Positions 23,524 through 35,471 of a stretch of 64,000 bases of DNA are shown here, piece by piece. Source of the stretch: Pseudogymnoascus destructans (Eukaryota > Ascomycota > Leotiomycetes > Thelebolales > Thelebolaceae). A program made the position numbers and the translations under genes. Where the stretch lies: the NCBI RefSeq assembly GCF_001641265.1, contig NW_020167533.1, positions 248,001-312,000 on the forward strand, in the 5' to 3' direction. Numbering within the stretch: position 1 is the stretch's first letter; each line of letters opens with the position of its first letter. Below the pieces are notes generated by a model. The model did not search any database. It saw only the letters and a list, made by a program, of their open reading frames with translations, and had not been told where the DNA came from.

Positions 23524-25064
23524 ATGGCATCGGACTACGGAACCTATTTGGCGGCTAATATTCTCAATGAGGATCGCATAGTACAATCATGCCAACCCAA
23601 CTTTCCGGTTCTAGACCAGTATGCTAACGTACACCAGGTTACATATCGGCTTTTGAGCCGCGCCTTGAAGATACACGTTAATATTGCCAAGGAGTGAGCT
23701 ATTTCCTCTTATTAGACGTGCAAATCCTAACTTTTTTGCTCAAGGATGCTATTCGACTTTCACCAGCAACAAAATCGCAAGAAGCCAGGAACAGTCCATG
23801 CCTCATATCTTATTGCGGGTAAAAAACTTCCAACTGACCAGCCAAAGGCGTCTAATGTAGACGGCGCCGACGGTGAGGCTGGCTATATGCAAAGCAGCCC
23901 TCCTTTCAGGAGCACTCCACATGATGGTGCTCTGGAGTCTAACGGAGATATTCCTACTCTCTCCGTCACTTTGGTTCGAGAAGGAGACCTAGAACAAGCA
24001 CGGAAGAATTATGAGTCTATCAGCTCTATTCACGTCTATTGTTTGGGGCCGAGCGTGATGAAAGATCTCGAGGCCCTATCAGACGCTAATAGAGAAATTG
24101 TCGAGAAGTACAGAGATCAAGATCCACTCGAGGCTGCATCAACATATGGCACCGTGATTAACAAGACTGTCAGGAGACGAGCAGGTCATCGTGTGGCCAC
24201 ATCTGCTGCGGTAGCCCCACCACCGGCTTTGAAGGTAACTACAAGCACCCTCAAGGCAGAACCTAAAACAGAACCCAAAGGAAGTATCTCCGAGTCGAAG
24301 CCCGATCCAGCGATCTCTTCGACATCATCCACCAAAGTCAGTAAGGGTTTCTTTGGCAAAGCTGTTCCTAAAGGAGGCGCTCCAGCGACCAAAGACATTC
24401 CGGCGCCAAAAAATACTGCTTCCCTGAAATGCGAAGGCTCTGGCGGCATCTTTGCGTCGTTTGCAAAGGCCAAGAAGCCGACAGTAAAGAATGAAGCCGC
24501 TGATGTCTCTGAAGATTCACTGATGAAGGACGCTTCTGATGACGAGGAGGAGACATATGTGCCGCCGCCAAGTAGGCCAAAGAAGGATATCGAGGAGAAC
24601 CGGGAGTCGAGGAAAGCGAGGGAGGCGGCTCTAATGCAGATGATGGAGGAGGACGACGAGGAGGAAGAGCCAAGCTTGTCTACTGTGCCTCAAGATGCAC
24701 CTGTGGAGGAATATGTGGAGAGCGTGACTCCTGATGTACTGCCGACAGCTAGCCAGGAACCGCAGGAACATATGGAGGTTTCAGGGGGTAGTAGGAGAGG
24801 CAGACGACGAATAGTGAAGAAAGTAACGACTAGAGACGAAGAAGGTTACTTGGGTAAGCAGAAGAACTCTTTGCTCTTGATTACATAGCTAACATGCTTC
24901 TAGTTACGAAGGAGGAGCCCGGCTGGGAGTCGTTTTCGGAGGATGAGCCGGTTGTCAAGACGAAGTCTTCAGTTCCTTCCTCATCTAGTGGACCGAAAGG
25001 GAAGAAACCCGCAGGGAAACCCGGACAGGGCAATATCATGGCTTTCTTCGCAAAGAAGACATGA
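23524..25064 (+). CDS. pol32: DNA polymerase delta third subunit (Pol32/Cdc27)
   Basis: Exons 23524-23580, 23638-23693, 23745-24853 and 24904-25064 give 460 aa. The subunit links the small catalytic partner of Pol delta to PCNA and is needed for processivity and break-induced replication. The N-terminal winged-helix domain shows the family sequence VTYRLLSRALKIHVNIAKE, then MLFDFHQQQN and KKPGTVHASYLIAGKK. The middle is acidic and Lys-rich. The C-terminus ends with a classical PCNA-interacting box QGNIMAFF (449-456, Q-x2-I-x2-FF) followed by AKKT. Three short introns of 47-57 nt interrupt the start and end. It shares an MCB-containing promoter with mcm6. Confidence 0.93.
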
Positions 25065-25306
25065 TCGGCGAGCGATTTGCATTAGACCCCAGTCGATATA
25101 ACCTATGATTTCCTGCTTAGGCTAAAAACTAGACGCGGGTCGTAGTATCGGAAGGGGTATTTAGATTCGTTGCGATAATAATAATTTCCAACGAACACTT
25201 AATAATAGCACAAGACCAAGCCCTAGCCAACCTGGATTCTCTGTCATGATATATATATATACATAAAATGCCACTATCCACCGTGCTTCTTCTCTTGGGG
25301 TCTGGT

Positions 25307-27086
25307 TTAGTTCACCGTATATGGCTGCGCTCCGGGACCAAAAATCAGCTCTGGTTTCCTCTCCGCTAAATCTATAATTGTCTGCGCGAATACGCTATTT
25401 GCCCCTATGTCGTGGGTCAGTTACGGTCCAGGGTTGGTGGCAGTTTTCAACTTACAAGCAAACCAACTTCTTGTGTAGTCTCGGATGCGATTGACGTGTA
25501 TGCTCTCGTGAACTAAACCAAGTCTGCTCGCTTTGAGGACCAACGCCAAAGATTCTTTGATCTCCTCATCGTTATCCGTTGTCATTACCTGCAACAACAA
25601 ACTCATCGGCCAGGCATTCTCCAAGCCAATATGCGGTCCGCCAATGCCGTTAAATGCTCTCCCTTCCAGATAGTATGGGTTTCCGGACTTCTCGAGCAGC
25701 ATCTTACGTGTGTTTTGATATACCGTATTCGTGACGTCTACAAAGCCTAGTATGGGCAGTGCGAGAAGAGACGGCACATTGGCATCATCCATTATGATCT
25801 GGGATCCATATCCGTCAACCTCGTAGGCAAAAACCTCGCCGTACTTTTTATGCGTCACAACACCGTGTTCCCAAACCCCATCCTCAATAGCCTGTCCACG
25901 GTTTTCAATAACCTGTGCTTGACGCCCTTTCCCCGCTTTGCGTAAAATAGCTGCTGTGCGTTTCAGCTCGACAGCCATCATCGCATTCGCGGGAATATAG
26001 AAGCCTAGAATCGTAGCATCATCAGAGGGGCGGAATGCAGACCTGACTAGACCCGTGCCATGGTTAAGAGGGTTTCCTTGGCCAGACAGAGGTAAGGTCT
26101 CCGTTCCTTGGGTGGTTTTTCGAGAGAATCGATACTTGTTTGCCTCGAACTGACCCGAGGTCGGATTAAAGGTGGATTGAGACTGCTCCTCAATGACTCC
26201 CATGAGCGCATCTAAAGCCTCATACCATCGAGGAGTTAAGAAGTCCGTCGACTGAGTAAATTTGTGAAAGGTGTTTGACAGCGCTAAGAAATGTGCCAGG
26301 GAGTCTAGCTCATACTTGCACTCGAAAACAACCCCAGGTTCAAATGCGGGGTGGACAGCATCATCTTGGCCATTCTGGGTTGCCGCCAACTTGCTCGGTG
26401 GTGGTGGCTGAAATGCATTACAATAAGGCGACTGAATAACATATTCTGCTTGCGTGTTGATAGCCCCAAGTATCAAATTGAATATCTTTCGGTCCTTCAG
26501 GGCCAAAGGTTGGTATTGGAGTAATTGATTGGTGGAATCTCGCAGCCATTCAGCATTGATATCCCCCGTCACAATGAAGCTTTGAGGGCCTTCCCAAGCT
26601 CCGTCGCCTTTCGTCTTATGCCAGGCTTTGATCTCATTGTGTTTTAGCTTGTCGGTCCAATCAACATGCCACCTAACAGTTGTATCCAGCGTGTTGGGAA
26701 AGGCATTCTCAAAGAGCCTGGCAAGGTCCTTATCAACCATTTTAGAAGTAATATCACTAATTATCTTTTCGACGTGTGGGGATGTAAATGTCCGACATTG
26801 TGTAGAAGGCCGTTGAAACGGAAGCTGCATAGCACCTTCGCTGAGCGGGCGGCTGTCGTCAATTAGTGCCCCTGCACATCCATAATTGCTGCAAACAGAC
26901 TTACTGGGGATATGTAGAATATTTCACGTAATCCGGACATGCTTCCTTATAATCATCGGCTACGGATGATGTTCTCGCGGCTGTTTTTTGAGAAAATGTA
27001 TCGAAATGTGTCGCGGTGGAAGTTTCGGAGAGGATCGCCCAAAGGATGGCCACTGGAAGGGCGAATAGTTGCATTATTGTTTTCAT
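25307..27086 (-). CDS. mug157: GH125 family alpha-mannosidase, Mug157-like
   Basis: Exons 27086-26905, 26852-25456 and 25404-25307 give 558 aa. GH125 (formerly DUF1237) enzymes are exo-alpha-1,6-mannosidases in bacteria; the fungal branch is named after fission yeast mug157. A signal peptide is visible (MKTIMQLFALPVAILWAIL), so entry to the secretory pathway is likely. Family blocks seen: SEGAMQLPFQRPSTQCRTF near the mature N-terminus, VTGDINAEWLRDSTNQLLQY, FRPSDDATILGFYIPANAM, and GYGSQIIMDDANVPSLLALP. Near the end come GIGGPHIGLENAWPMSL and TRSWFAWANSVFAQTI. The last exon is set by the conserved ending LIFGPGAQPYTVN. The substrate in fungi is not proven; mannan or N-glycan trimming is inference. 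Confidence 0.88.
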
Positions 27087-27532
27087 TTAAAACCTCGCAC
27101 GAGGTATACTGGATGAGCGTGATTACATGCGAGATGAAGTATGAACACTATCTGAAAGCCCACGGCGGAAAGACAGGGACAACCGTCAGTGGCATGAGGT
27201 TGAACAGTTTGACCAGCTATTTTGGAGCCTTGTTGTCTCTCTCCGCCATCGGGATTGTGGCGGCTAGCGCCACACTGTGGCTGACTTTATACAACCAACA
27301 CAAGAATGCTTGGAATAGGTTTATGAAGGTTTAACTTTATATATGTAGCACGTAAAGATGAAAAAAAAAAAAAATCGGTGGTAATATCATAATTTACTGT
27401 TTGTACCAAACGTAATGCTTATTTCAAATAGGGTATTTCTATACGCCACTATGCCTCCCAAACACCACCCCTTCCGAAACAATAATATTTTACCCCCCAG
27501 ATAACCAAACCAGAGCCAATTACCCATTCGTC
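27087..27532. other. Intergenic region between mug157 and esa1
   Basis: 446 bp upstream of mug157 and after the esa1 stop. It contains a 14-A run near 27,360-27,374. A short + open frame with one hydrophobic segment (about 27,195-27,334) exists but has no support as a gene. Confidence 0.4.
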
Positions 27533-29119
27533 TCACCATCCCCAAGTCCTGGAAGCTGCACTAAAGACTGGAGGTTTCCACTGTATCCTAGCTGGATCAA
27601 TTATCCTCTTCGGCTTGGATTTCTCTTTCTCTTTCGCCGCCCTATATCGTTCGATCAGTCCCGATGGTACAATCAGTTTGTGCTCCCCTTTGTGGTATGC
27701 TAAGATCTCCAACGCCCGCAGCATCGACTCAACATCACCCAGAGTCATTGCCAGCTGTGCTGCCACAGACTCTATGCTGCATTTGTCGTCTCTTTCGTTG
27801 CTCTCCACCAATATTTCCATGATATTTTCCGTCCAGTATTGTCGGTAACTGAGAAGTCCCAAGTCGGAAAGTGGCTTCTCGGGGGAGCCAAGCTTTCCTT
27901 CAATCTTCGAGAGTTCGTATGAGAACTGAATAAGAACTCTTCCGTACCCCTTGCGCTGGTACTGGGGAAGAGTAAGGATACAAGCTACGTTGTAGCCGTC
28001 CGCACTCTCTTTCTCTTTCGAGAAGTAGCCAACAAGATGACAACCTTTCTCATCACGTGTAGTCATAACATAGAATAGAAAAGGGTCCACGTCGTAATAC
28101 AACGTTTTATGATCGAGAAACATCTTCGATAGAAGACAGAGATTTCGGCACCATGTTCGCTGCCGTTTACCGTCGATTTCAAAGAACGAGATGTAGTCGT
28201 CGCGGTAGATTTCGTTCCCAGGAGGGTGTAGTAGTGTACACTTGGACCTATGCCTCGAGAATGATTTTATATCTCCGAAGTAGCCAAGACAGAATTCGCA
28301 AATGTACATCAAGTCCTCGTGAGCGAAGTCCTCTGGATACGGAGAGAAATACCACGGGTGGAGATCGAATTTTCCAAATTGAACTTTCGAGATGTTTCGA
28401 ATACGTGAAATTTCAGCCTGGTTTTGCGTCATTGAACCACCAGTGCGTAACCTAGACAGTTCTTCTTCTCGACTAAAGTCTTCTCTGCCCTCTGTCTTTG
28501 CTACAGCTGTGTCGTGTTGCAGCTCATCGACATCCATTTCGTCTGCTTCCGAATCGGCTGTCTGATCGAGATCTAGAGCCATGGCCATTTTTTCATCGCC
28601 ATAAGTGTCCGGGGTACCTTTCCCATCTTTCTGTCCTTCTGCGAATTCCACCCATTTTTGAGAGCCGCCTTCCGATACGGCTTCGGACGCCTCCCTAGTG
28701 GCCGCTATACGCTTTTGCCCCTTCTTTGGGGGGGCTTTGGTTGCCTTGGATGGCTGTGATTTCGACGCTGATACTGCTTTCTTGCCCTCTTTAGTCTTCT
28801 CTGGGCTTGGCCACTCCACGTCCTGATCGAAATCTATTCTTGAAGCTGGCACCCACTCATCAAGGCGCTTGTTGAAGTTGTCGAAGTTGCAGTAGAAGTG
28901 TCGACCACTCTTTGTCTCTTTAATACTAAGAATTTCGGCTCTACGTGCCTGCCCATCCTTATCTACCATAGCAATACATCCTGTTCTATAGTTTTAATCA
29001 GTATACAATTTCGTAAAGCATCATGTGACGTACCTGAGAGTATCTACCGTCGCTTTGCTCTTCTGCTTGGGAGCTGGTGACCCAACCGCAGAATCCTGTG
29101 CTTTTGAGCTCGCCGTCAT
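27533..29119 (-). CDS. esa1: MYST histone acetyltransferase Esa1 (NuA4 catalytic subunit)
   Basis: Exons 29119-29034 and 28985-27533 give 512 aa. Esa1/Tip60 acetylates H4 and H2A tails in NuA4 and Piccolo complexes. Order: a chromo-barrel (about 30-90; RHFYCNFDNFNKRLDEWV), an acidic linker, then the MYST domain. The MYST zinc finger is C-x2-C-x12-H-x3-C (from about 258). The acetyl-CoA loop QRKGYGRVLI lies near 372, preceded by the catalytic-cysteine motif NVACILTLPQYQ, and the general-base glutamate sits in SPEKPLSDLG near 397. The C-terminus RIQWKPPVF..RTWGW is typical of fungal Esa1. All catalytic residues are present. It is divergent from rex4 with 273 bp between the start codons. Confidence 0.95.
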
Positions 29120-29392
29120 GGTGACTTCACATCAATATCAGATGGGATCAGCTTGAATATTGATGGATAGTGAGAAAATGCGGGGTGTTACTGATGAGAT
29201 GAGTGAAGTGGGATGAAATGGTTGAAATGGGCAAGGCTGTGGCGCGACCAAAATAAAACCTTAGTATACGTAGCCTCGTTATTAGTAAGCGACATGTTTT
29301 CAGAGCAACCTTACTGCACGCCGCCGACTGGGAAACTTATACTACAACCTATTACCCAAATCAGGTTTGCGAAAGAAACGGAGTTTACGAGA

Positions 29393-30331
29393 ATGGCACC
29401 TGAACTGTCTTCGAATTGGAAATTTCTTCAAGCAAAGTTGAAACAGGATCCGACGAATGAAAAAAAGTTAAAGGCACCGCCAACGCAAAGGCAACTAAAC
29501 ACCACTGCGAAGCGCAGGCGACAGGAAGCGAAGCAGTTACTTGGTGGTGCGCCGAGTTTGCCCAGGCCAGCTACGAAGCGGAACAGGATGAGCATTAATG
29601 GCCAGCCTCCTACGGCATCGCTTGCACTATGGGCAGAAGATAATGAAATCTCGGCAAAAGATCTTGCTGCGGCTTATGGAGATGGCGTGAAGAATGGCAT
29701 TATGTATGGCGCAGAAGAAGACAAGGTTAACGAGGGCCTGGGAGAAGATGTGGAAATTGGACAGTATGTGGCCATGGACTGCGAAATGGTCGGTGTAGGA
29801 GGGGAAGAAGATCGATCAGTTCTCGCCCGAGTCAGTATTGTCAACTACAATGGTGCACAAGTCTACGACTCTTTTGTGCGCCCAAAGGAGTTTGTTACAG
29901 ACTGGAGGACGAAAGTGAGTGGGGTCAGCCCAAATAACATGCCAACGGCGAGATCATTTGAAGTTGTCCAGGCAAGCGTCGCCGAGATTCTCAAAGATAA
30001 TGTCCTCGTAGGACATGCCATCAAGAATGACCTGGATGTTCTGATGATAGGCCACCCCAAAAAAGATATCCGGGATACGTCGAGGTTCATCGGCTTCAGA
30101 AAATATGCCTCCGGAAGGACGCCGAGTTTAAAAAAACTGGCCATCGAAGTCCTAGGCGTTCAGATACAGAGTGGAGCGCATTCCAGTGTTGAGGATGCCC
30201 GCGCAACCATGCTCTTATTCCGAAGGTTCAAACAGCAATTCGACCTTGAGCACGCAAAGCGATTTCCACAACGGGTAAGGGTCGAGGGGAGGGGGGCAAA
30301 ATCGGGAAAGAAAGGCAAGGGGAAGAAGTGA
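29393..30331 (+). CDS. rex4: RNA exonuclease Rex4 (DEDDh family)
   Basis: Single exon of 312 aa from ATG 29,393 (yeast Rex4 is 289). Rex4 is a 3'-5' exonuclease linked to pre-rRNA processing at ITS1. The three exonuclease motifs are visible: Exo I AMDCEMVGVG (near 127), Exo II VLVGHAIKNDLDVL (near 205) and Exo III HSSVEDARATM (near 263), which supplies the DEDDh histidine and last aspartate. The N-terminus (NWKFLQAKL) and the Lys/Gly-rich tail fit nucleolar proteins of this family. An in-frame ATG at 29,213 would add 60 residues without family likeness and is judged to be 5' leader. Confidence 0.92.
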   Translation: MAPELSSNWKFLQAKLKQDPTNEKKLKAPPTQRQLNTTAKRRRQEAKQLLGGAPSLPRPATKRNRMSINGQPPTASLALWAEDNEISAKDLAAAYGDGVKNGIMYGAEEDKVNEGLGEDVEIGQYVAMDCEMVGVGGEEDRSVLARVSIVNYNGAQVYDSFVRPKEFVTDWRTKVSGVSPNNMPTARSFEVVQASVAEILKDNVLVGHAIKNDLDVLMIGHPKKDIRDTSRFIGFRKYASGRTPSLKKLAIEVLGVQIQSGAHSSVEDARATMLLFRRFKQQFDLEHAKRFPQRVRVEGRGAKSGKKGKGKK

Positions 30332-31297
30332 AGTGATAGGGTTTTGAGTATTAGTACTCCGGTCTGCTTGACAGTTCTGGGCTATGGCAATATTGCGGCT
30401 TCATTTCTGCGACTAGCCACAGGAATAGTCTCATACCTGGGCATCGCCAAGAGACGACAAACCCTCACATATCCGGACGCACGTACGTTATGGCGTGCTA
30501 CCAAAGCGCTAAAGCCTTTGGTCAACGGTGACCTTGCTCACTCACGGCCACTCCCAGAAACTGCCCCGCCTATCCAACAGGTGATGTGGTTGTGTATGAC
30601 GACTACCTTAACACAAAGCCACTTTGCGACTTTTGTCTCACCGTCTATGGATTCTCACCATCCTGCCGCCCATACCAACTTGCTCCGTTATAAACTGCGC
30701 ATGCCTGCGGCTTCAACAGTATAGAGCCTCGATAGCTCCAACATGGTGGGGACCATTTGTATGTACTGGACGGTGTTCACCAAGTTGATGAATACTCGGG
30801 AGACACAAACCGAAAGTATGTAACATACGCGTGCTACGTTCGGTTCCGACGATACTATGTATTTGGAGTGTACTGGTGACTGACTACTAGGCAAGCGTTC
30901 ATAGAAACTATGCTTGTAAATAAGACTTTATGATCAATGACCTTATGACGAGCCATTTTGGAGCTCATTACATGTGAAACTGAACAGGAGAGGGTTTCAT
31001 GGCCAAAACCGTCCCCTCTCCTCTGGCCTGTGCACGTGTAATTCTGGCCCCAAGAATCAGGCAGAATAGTTACGTAGCATAATCTTAGCTTCCGGGGCCA
31101 CGGCATAAGTAAAGGCCGTAGCCCCACTGAATTCTTCAAGTTTGGTTCGCGCTTGGGAATCACACACGCGCGTATAATTGATCACGTGAATTTGTGTTCC
31201 AGACGCGTTGTTCGCGACTGATGCTACGATTGGAACGAGCGCTGGGACATGACCGAGAGTTTTCAAAGTGCAACCCCAACAGCTCCCTACTTAAAAA
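30332..31297. other. Intergenic region between rex4 and rnh203
   Basis: 966 bp without a recognisable gene. It has an inverted repeat AGGAGAGGG / CCCTCTCCT (30,986-30,994 and 31,014-31,022, loop 19 nt). CACGTG boxes lie at 31,033-31,038 and 31,193-31,198, the latter about 100 bp before rnh203 in the context GATCACGTGAA. Open frames of 126 and 102 codons lack family features. Confidence 0.4.
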
Positions 31298-31864
31298 ATG
31301 CTTTCAATCCGGAAGAGCAGTAAGCATCGCGGGAAATGCACGCCTAACGCTTTGCCATGTCGTATCAACCACAACGGCAGGGCCGAAGTATCGAAGAGAT
31401 ACTGGACGCCTACCAAACGCAACGGTGGGTGACCCATGAGATTCCATCCCAGAAAGCCCAATGCTAATTTGCCTTTACAGATGGCAAGACCGTATCATAC
31501 TTCCGTGGTCGCCAATTGCATGGAAGAACTGTCAAGATCCCTCCTCAATACAAAGGCGTCGTGCTTTCCACCACAGAGATACCACAGGCGGCCCAGGCCC
31601 TATCAGGGTCCCATTCATACACGAGTGATAGCCACGAGGAAGAGGATGCGGAAGCGGAGGGTATGATGGAAGAGTTGGCAGACTTCGACGAGTTCGTTAT
31701 CTGGGGTCATGTAGCGTTGCCTGATGAAACTACAGACCCCTATCTCAGGGCAATAGAAGAGTACACTGCCTTTGCCGAAGTGGTATGTATCATTATCCAG
31801 TGCTACTACATAAGCTGACCATTCACAGGTTCATACTGTGAAGGCGAAAGTGGAAAAGAAATAG
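31298..31864 (+). CDS. rnh203: Ribonuclease H2 subunit C (Rnh203)
   Basis: Exons 31298-31424, 31481-31782 and 31829-31864 give 154 aa. RNase H2 removes ribonucleotides from DNA and RNA/DNA hybrids; subunit C is the structural partner of the catalytic subunit. The match rests on LPCRINHNGRAEVSKRYW at the start, the core YFRGRQLHGRTVKIPPQYKG, and the C-terminal DEFVIWGHVALP and AIEEYTAFAEVVHTV motifs. The correct exon 1 frame is not the longest open frame: only the frame starting MLSIRKSSKHRGKC joins across the 56-nt intron to the family core with a split Asp codon. The last exon codes 11 residues and a stop. Confidence 0.88.
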
Positions 31865-31900
31865 CATTCGATAAAGCCATTGGATGCGGGCGTACTGGAA

Positions 31901-32002
31901 TGGGTGGGAGCTACGATTGTTAAGGCGTTTTGTATGTATGGCATTGGCAAATGGGTGGGAGCTACGATTGTTAAGGCGTTTTGTATGTATGGCATTGGCA
32001 AA
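31901..32002. repeat. Two tandem copies of a 51-bp unit after rnh203
   Basis: A 51-bp unit beginning TGGGTGGGAGCTACGATTGT occurs twice in direct tandem (31,901-31,951 and 31,952-32,002) with identical sequence. A third partial start with one base change follows. It lies 37 bp after the rnh203 stop, so probably in its 3' UTR. Identity suggests a recent slippage duplication. Confidence 0.9.
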
Positions 32003-32502
32003 TGGATGGGAAGCGTTGTAATTTATCTTTGAGACTTTTCAGTCGATATATACTATAGAACAGCTCAATCGCTGGATTCCCGTGCAGCTCAGCAGGCTCC
32101 TCACGTTAATGTGATATATTATTCACCTGGAAACTTTACTATCGGGCAGAAAAATAATCCTGACATCTTAAATTTCAAACTAACGGATCTAAGCAGGCCC
32201 AGAAATAAATCGTACAAGTAATTATCCTTCCTTATGAGCGTAAAAACATCTATAGTGAGTAGAGTACTCCATATTCATTTTTAGTCCTGGGGTTCATTGA
32301 GTTATGACGATAAATTATCGTTATCGTTATCGTTATCGCTCGAAATACTTTAACCACTCCTCACGGGGTACCGCGCTTCACATCCATCCCAAACGCGTTT
32401 CCTTTCAAATCGTCGCGTCAAAGAAATACGTGAATGCCAACCACTAACCAGCAAGCTTGCCATTTGCTTTCACGACAAATACAAGTGTTATAGCCGAAAG
32501 TT
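32003..32502. other. Upstream region of rad18
   Basis: 500 bp, no gene seen. It contains a small hexamer repeat of TTATCG (about 32,316-32,338) and AT-rich DNA. ACGCGTT at 32,390-32,396 (ACCCAAACGCGTTTCC context) holds one exact ACGCGT box about 110 bp before the rad18 start, fitting G1/S control. Confidence 0.45.
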
Positions 32503-33699
32503 ATGGCGACAATAGGGCCCCAAGATACAACTTTCGATGTGCCTGACCCCACCGATTGGAAAGGGACGGCTCTTCAAGGCTTTGCTGCTGTCGAGTCTCC
32601 CATGCGATGCCAAGTATGCAAGGAGTTCATGACGACTCCAATGATGACGAGCTGCGGACATACCTTTTGCTCCTTGTGTATCAGGAGATGCCTGGCGAAT
32701 GACGGACTATGCCCTGCTTGTCGGACTCCGGATCAGGAATTGAAACTTCGAGCGAACAAGTGCATGGGCGAGGTCATCGAGTCTTTCAAGCAAATAAGAG
32801 GACCTGCCCTTGAAATTGCCCGAATGCCTCCAGTTCTTTCAGATCCGGTGTCACAGAAACGAAAACGTGATGCGAGTATTAGCAATAGCCAGGACCTCGA
32901 AAAGCGCAGAACAAGATCGTCAACACGCATAGCGTCCCAAGAACCTCTCGAAAGTCCCATGGAGGCCACATATATTGAGCAGTCTGACGGGGCTAGTGGT
33001 AAGGCCGTAGCACATTCCAACGTCAAAAGTGAAGTGCGGGACTGACAGGTGCCTTTCTGAATAGAAGACGGCCTAGTGGCTTGTCCCATATGCTCAGCTC
33101 GTATGAAGGAGTTTTTAGTTAACGGCCATATTGACACTTCATGTCCAGCGCCACCCAGCGACCACTCGAGCAGCAAGCCCAACAATATATCAAATCCTTC
33201 CATCACTACGAATTTCAGATTGCAACGGCCTACCTTCGAACCAACGCCTCTTCCAACCCTGAACTACTCCCTTCTTAGTGACACAAATTTGCGGAAGAAG
33301 CTCAAAGACCTAGGGATATCATCTATCGGAAACCGACCACCCCTCGAGCGGAGGCATAGGGAATGGGTAACACTCTGGAATGCTAACTGTGATTCCTCCA
33401 AACCTCGTTCCAAGGCCGAGTTACTGCGTGATCTAGAGACATGGGAGAGAACTCAAGTTAGCCAAGGAACATCGAGGAATTATACCGGCGGAGGGCTGCC
33501 GATCGCGAGCAAGGATTTTGATGGCGCTGCCTGGTCATCGAAGCATGGGCCAACATTTCGCAGTCTAATCGAAGAGGCAGCGCGAAGCAGAAGACAGAAA
33601 TCAAGTGGAGAAGCCACTTCAACATCCGAACCAATTGGTGTGACAATCGACGTATCTGGAGATAACTTCAGCGAGGAGACTAATGACTGTGCCGATTGA
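32503..33699 (+). CDS. rad18: E3 ubiquitin ligase Rad18 (postreplication repair)
   Basis: Exons 32503-32998 and 33065-33699 give 376 aa. Rad18 with Rad6 mono-ubiquitinates PCNA at stalled forks. Domains in order: a C3HC4 RING (about 36-75, starting CQVCKEF), a basic Ser/Arg linker, a UBZ4 zinc finger CPICSARMKEFL..H..C (about 172-192), and a SAP DNA-binding domain (about 230-275, LSDTNLRKKLKDLGI). The intron donor is placed at GTAAGG (32,999) because it is strong and leaves one base that restores Glu before DGLVACPIC. Read-through instead meets a stop at 33,043. The C-terminal Rad6-binding part is present as TWERTQ onward. Confidence 0.93.
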
Positions 33700-34060
33700 C
33701 CGGCTTCACATTCGCTTGGTCATAGTCTACTACAAGATCCCTCGCTCGTATGGGCGATTTTATACAAGAGAGACAGTCCAGCAAAGGCTGCCAAATAAGG
33801 GTACCATGATCCCCCCTTTCACAAAAATGATGCTCGCAGCACTCGCGATAGATATTGGATCGAGTCACGATCTCGTACAATTTATAAACGACTGAAAATG
33901 AGCAGGATGGCGACGAACGCTCAGTAGTTATCGGGGCATTCAATTCTTGTGATTGAGTATACATATCACCTCCTATCATAATAGCTGCTCGGCGACGTCA
34001 TCCCAGAGACTCCCACAAAATATAGTCAGGGTGACTGTCCTTGACACCTTCTGTCAAGAT
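33700..34060. other. Convergent intergenic region rad18 / CHMP7 gene
   Basis: 361 bp holding two 3' UTRs. Nothing recognised. Confidence 0.4.
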
Positions 34061-35471
34061 TCACAGCGATAGTTGCTCCAACAATTTACTGCTCTCCTCG
34101 ACTTGTCCCTCAGTAGTCTGCTTCGACTGACTCACGCGGGGCCCCACTTCTGTTTCCAGCGCCCCAAGTCGGCGCTTCGTCTCTGCGGCTTCCTCCTCCT
34201 CCTTGATTTCGTTTGAGAGTCGTTCGGCCTCCTTCTTGTCTCGATCTTCAAGTTCTAGGGCTTTTAGTTCGTCGTCCACCTCGCTCTCATCCACCACTCC
34301 GCCATTCGCCTCGGTGATTATATTACCGACTTCGTCAACTTGAGCCATTTGCTCTCCCAGCTGAGCGAGAACGTCATCAACCCTTTCAACGCCGCCAATC
34401 TCCTTATGTAGAGCTTTCAGCACGCCCGTGCTGCCCTCCATAATGCGCATAAGCTCAACTTGATCTGCTGCCTCACCAATCTTCGAATAGACCTCCTCGA
34501 GTTGACCGAGCACTGAGGATTGCTTAGCCAGCTGAGACTCGGCAAGTTTCTTGGATCGAAGGGCGGCAAGTGCAGAAACTCGGTTTTTGCGACTCACGGC
34601 GTCTCGGGCAGTAGTAGATAGATTATCAATTCTTGCGGCCAACGTACCCAACTGTTTCTCAATGTCGAACATAAGATTCTTCAGAGAAGCGATACTCGAA
34701 TCTTCATGTGTTATCTTAGGAGGTTGGGCGTCAGAGTGAGACTTGAATTTTATCGTCTGTCCATCATAATCGGCCAATCCCTTGTCTCGTGAAATATACG
34801 TCAATAAGACCTCGAGATCTCTATGTGATATGTGACGCTTGTCTGTAAGGACATCTCCATAGTCTCGATAAAACATCTGTTTTGAATAGATCATATCGAC
34901 CCGTGACGTATGATTGCCCATTCGTCGTTGAACCTCTCTCGTAGCAGCTTCCACATTTGACAGAACCACCAGCTCCTCAACAGATACTTTATCGCTGTCT
35001 CCATACCTGTCCATAAGTCCAAACTGCCTTAGGCCCCACGACACGGCCTGCCACGGCGTGCTGCTCCATGACCGTTGATATATGCTCTCTTGAGCACCCA
35101 TGAAGCTCTTCAACGGCATCATCTCCTTCTTACCTGTGGCATCGCGCAACACAGCTCCCAGCGCCAAAGGGCGGCCCCATTCCCTTGTTTCTAAACCGTG
35201 CATGAGACTTTCATCAACTCTCAGCACCAAGAGGTCTCCAGTGGCAGGGACACACCCTTCCCGCAACGCAGACGCTAGGCCTTTCTTCCATGCCTCGACA
35301 TTTGCAGCAAAGCCATCAGGATTTAAGCTTTGGAGCGCCCTGAAGTCCGAGTACAATGCTGGGAGTCGAGCCCTATCGTATCGTCAGCAGGGGACGCACA
35401 TCCGTTACTCATGGTCCTTGTTACCTGCGAAACTGTTCATGCGTCGTCAAAAACTCAAAAAGCTCGCCCAT
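34061..35471 (-). CDS. cmp7: ESCRT-III related protein, CHMP7/Cmp7 type (Snf7 family)
   Basis: Exons 35471-35425 and 35372-34061 give 452 aa. CHMP7 acts with ESCRT-III at the inner nuclear membrane to seal and survey the nuclear envelope. The N-terminus has the tandem winged-helix-like region typical of CHMP7 (RARLPALYSDFRALQSLNPDGF, then WSSTPWQAVSWGLRQF). The second half is a Snf7 helical core with long coiled coils (about 230-400) and an acidic C-terminus (ELKALELEDR). Its length, about twice that of ordinary Snf7 proteins, supports CHMP7 and argues against Vps32/Vps20. The first exon codes only 15 residues. A CACGTG box lies 140 bp upstream (35,611-35,616). Confidence 0.82.

Noticed and set aside
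26939..27334. 131-codon + frame with one hydrophobic segment near mug157
   Set aside because: It overlaps the signal-peptide exon of mug157 antisense; the remaining part has one hydrophobic stretch but no start context or homology cue.
30344..30724. 126-codon + frame after rex4
   Set aside because: No domain, poor codon pattern, probably 3' UTR and spacer.
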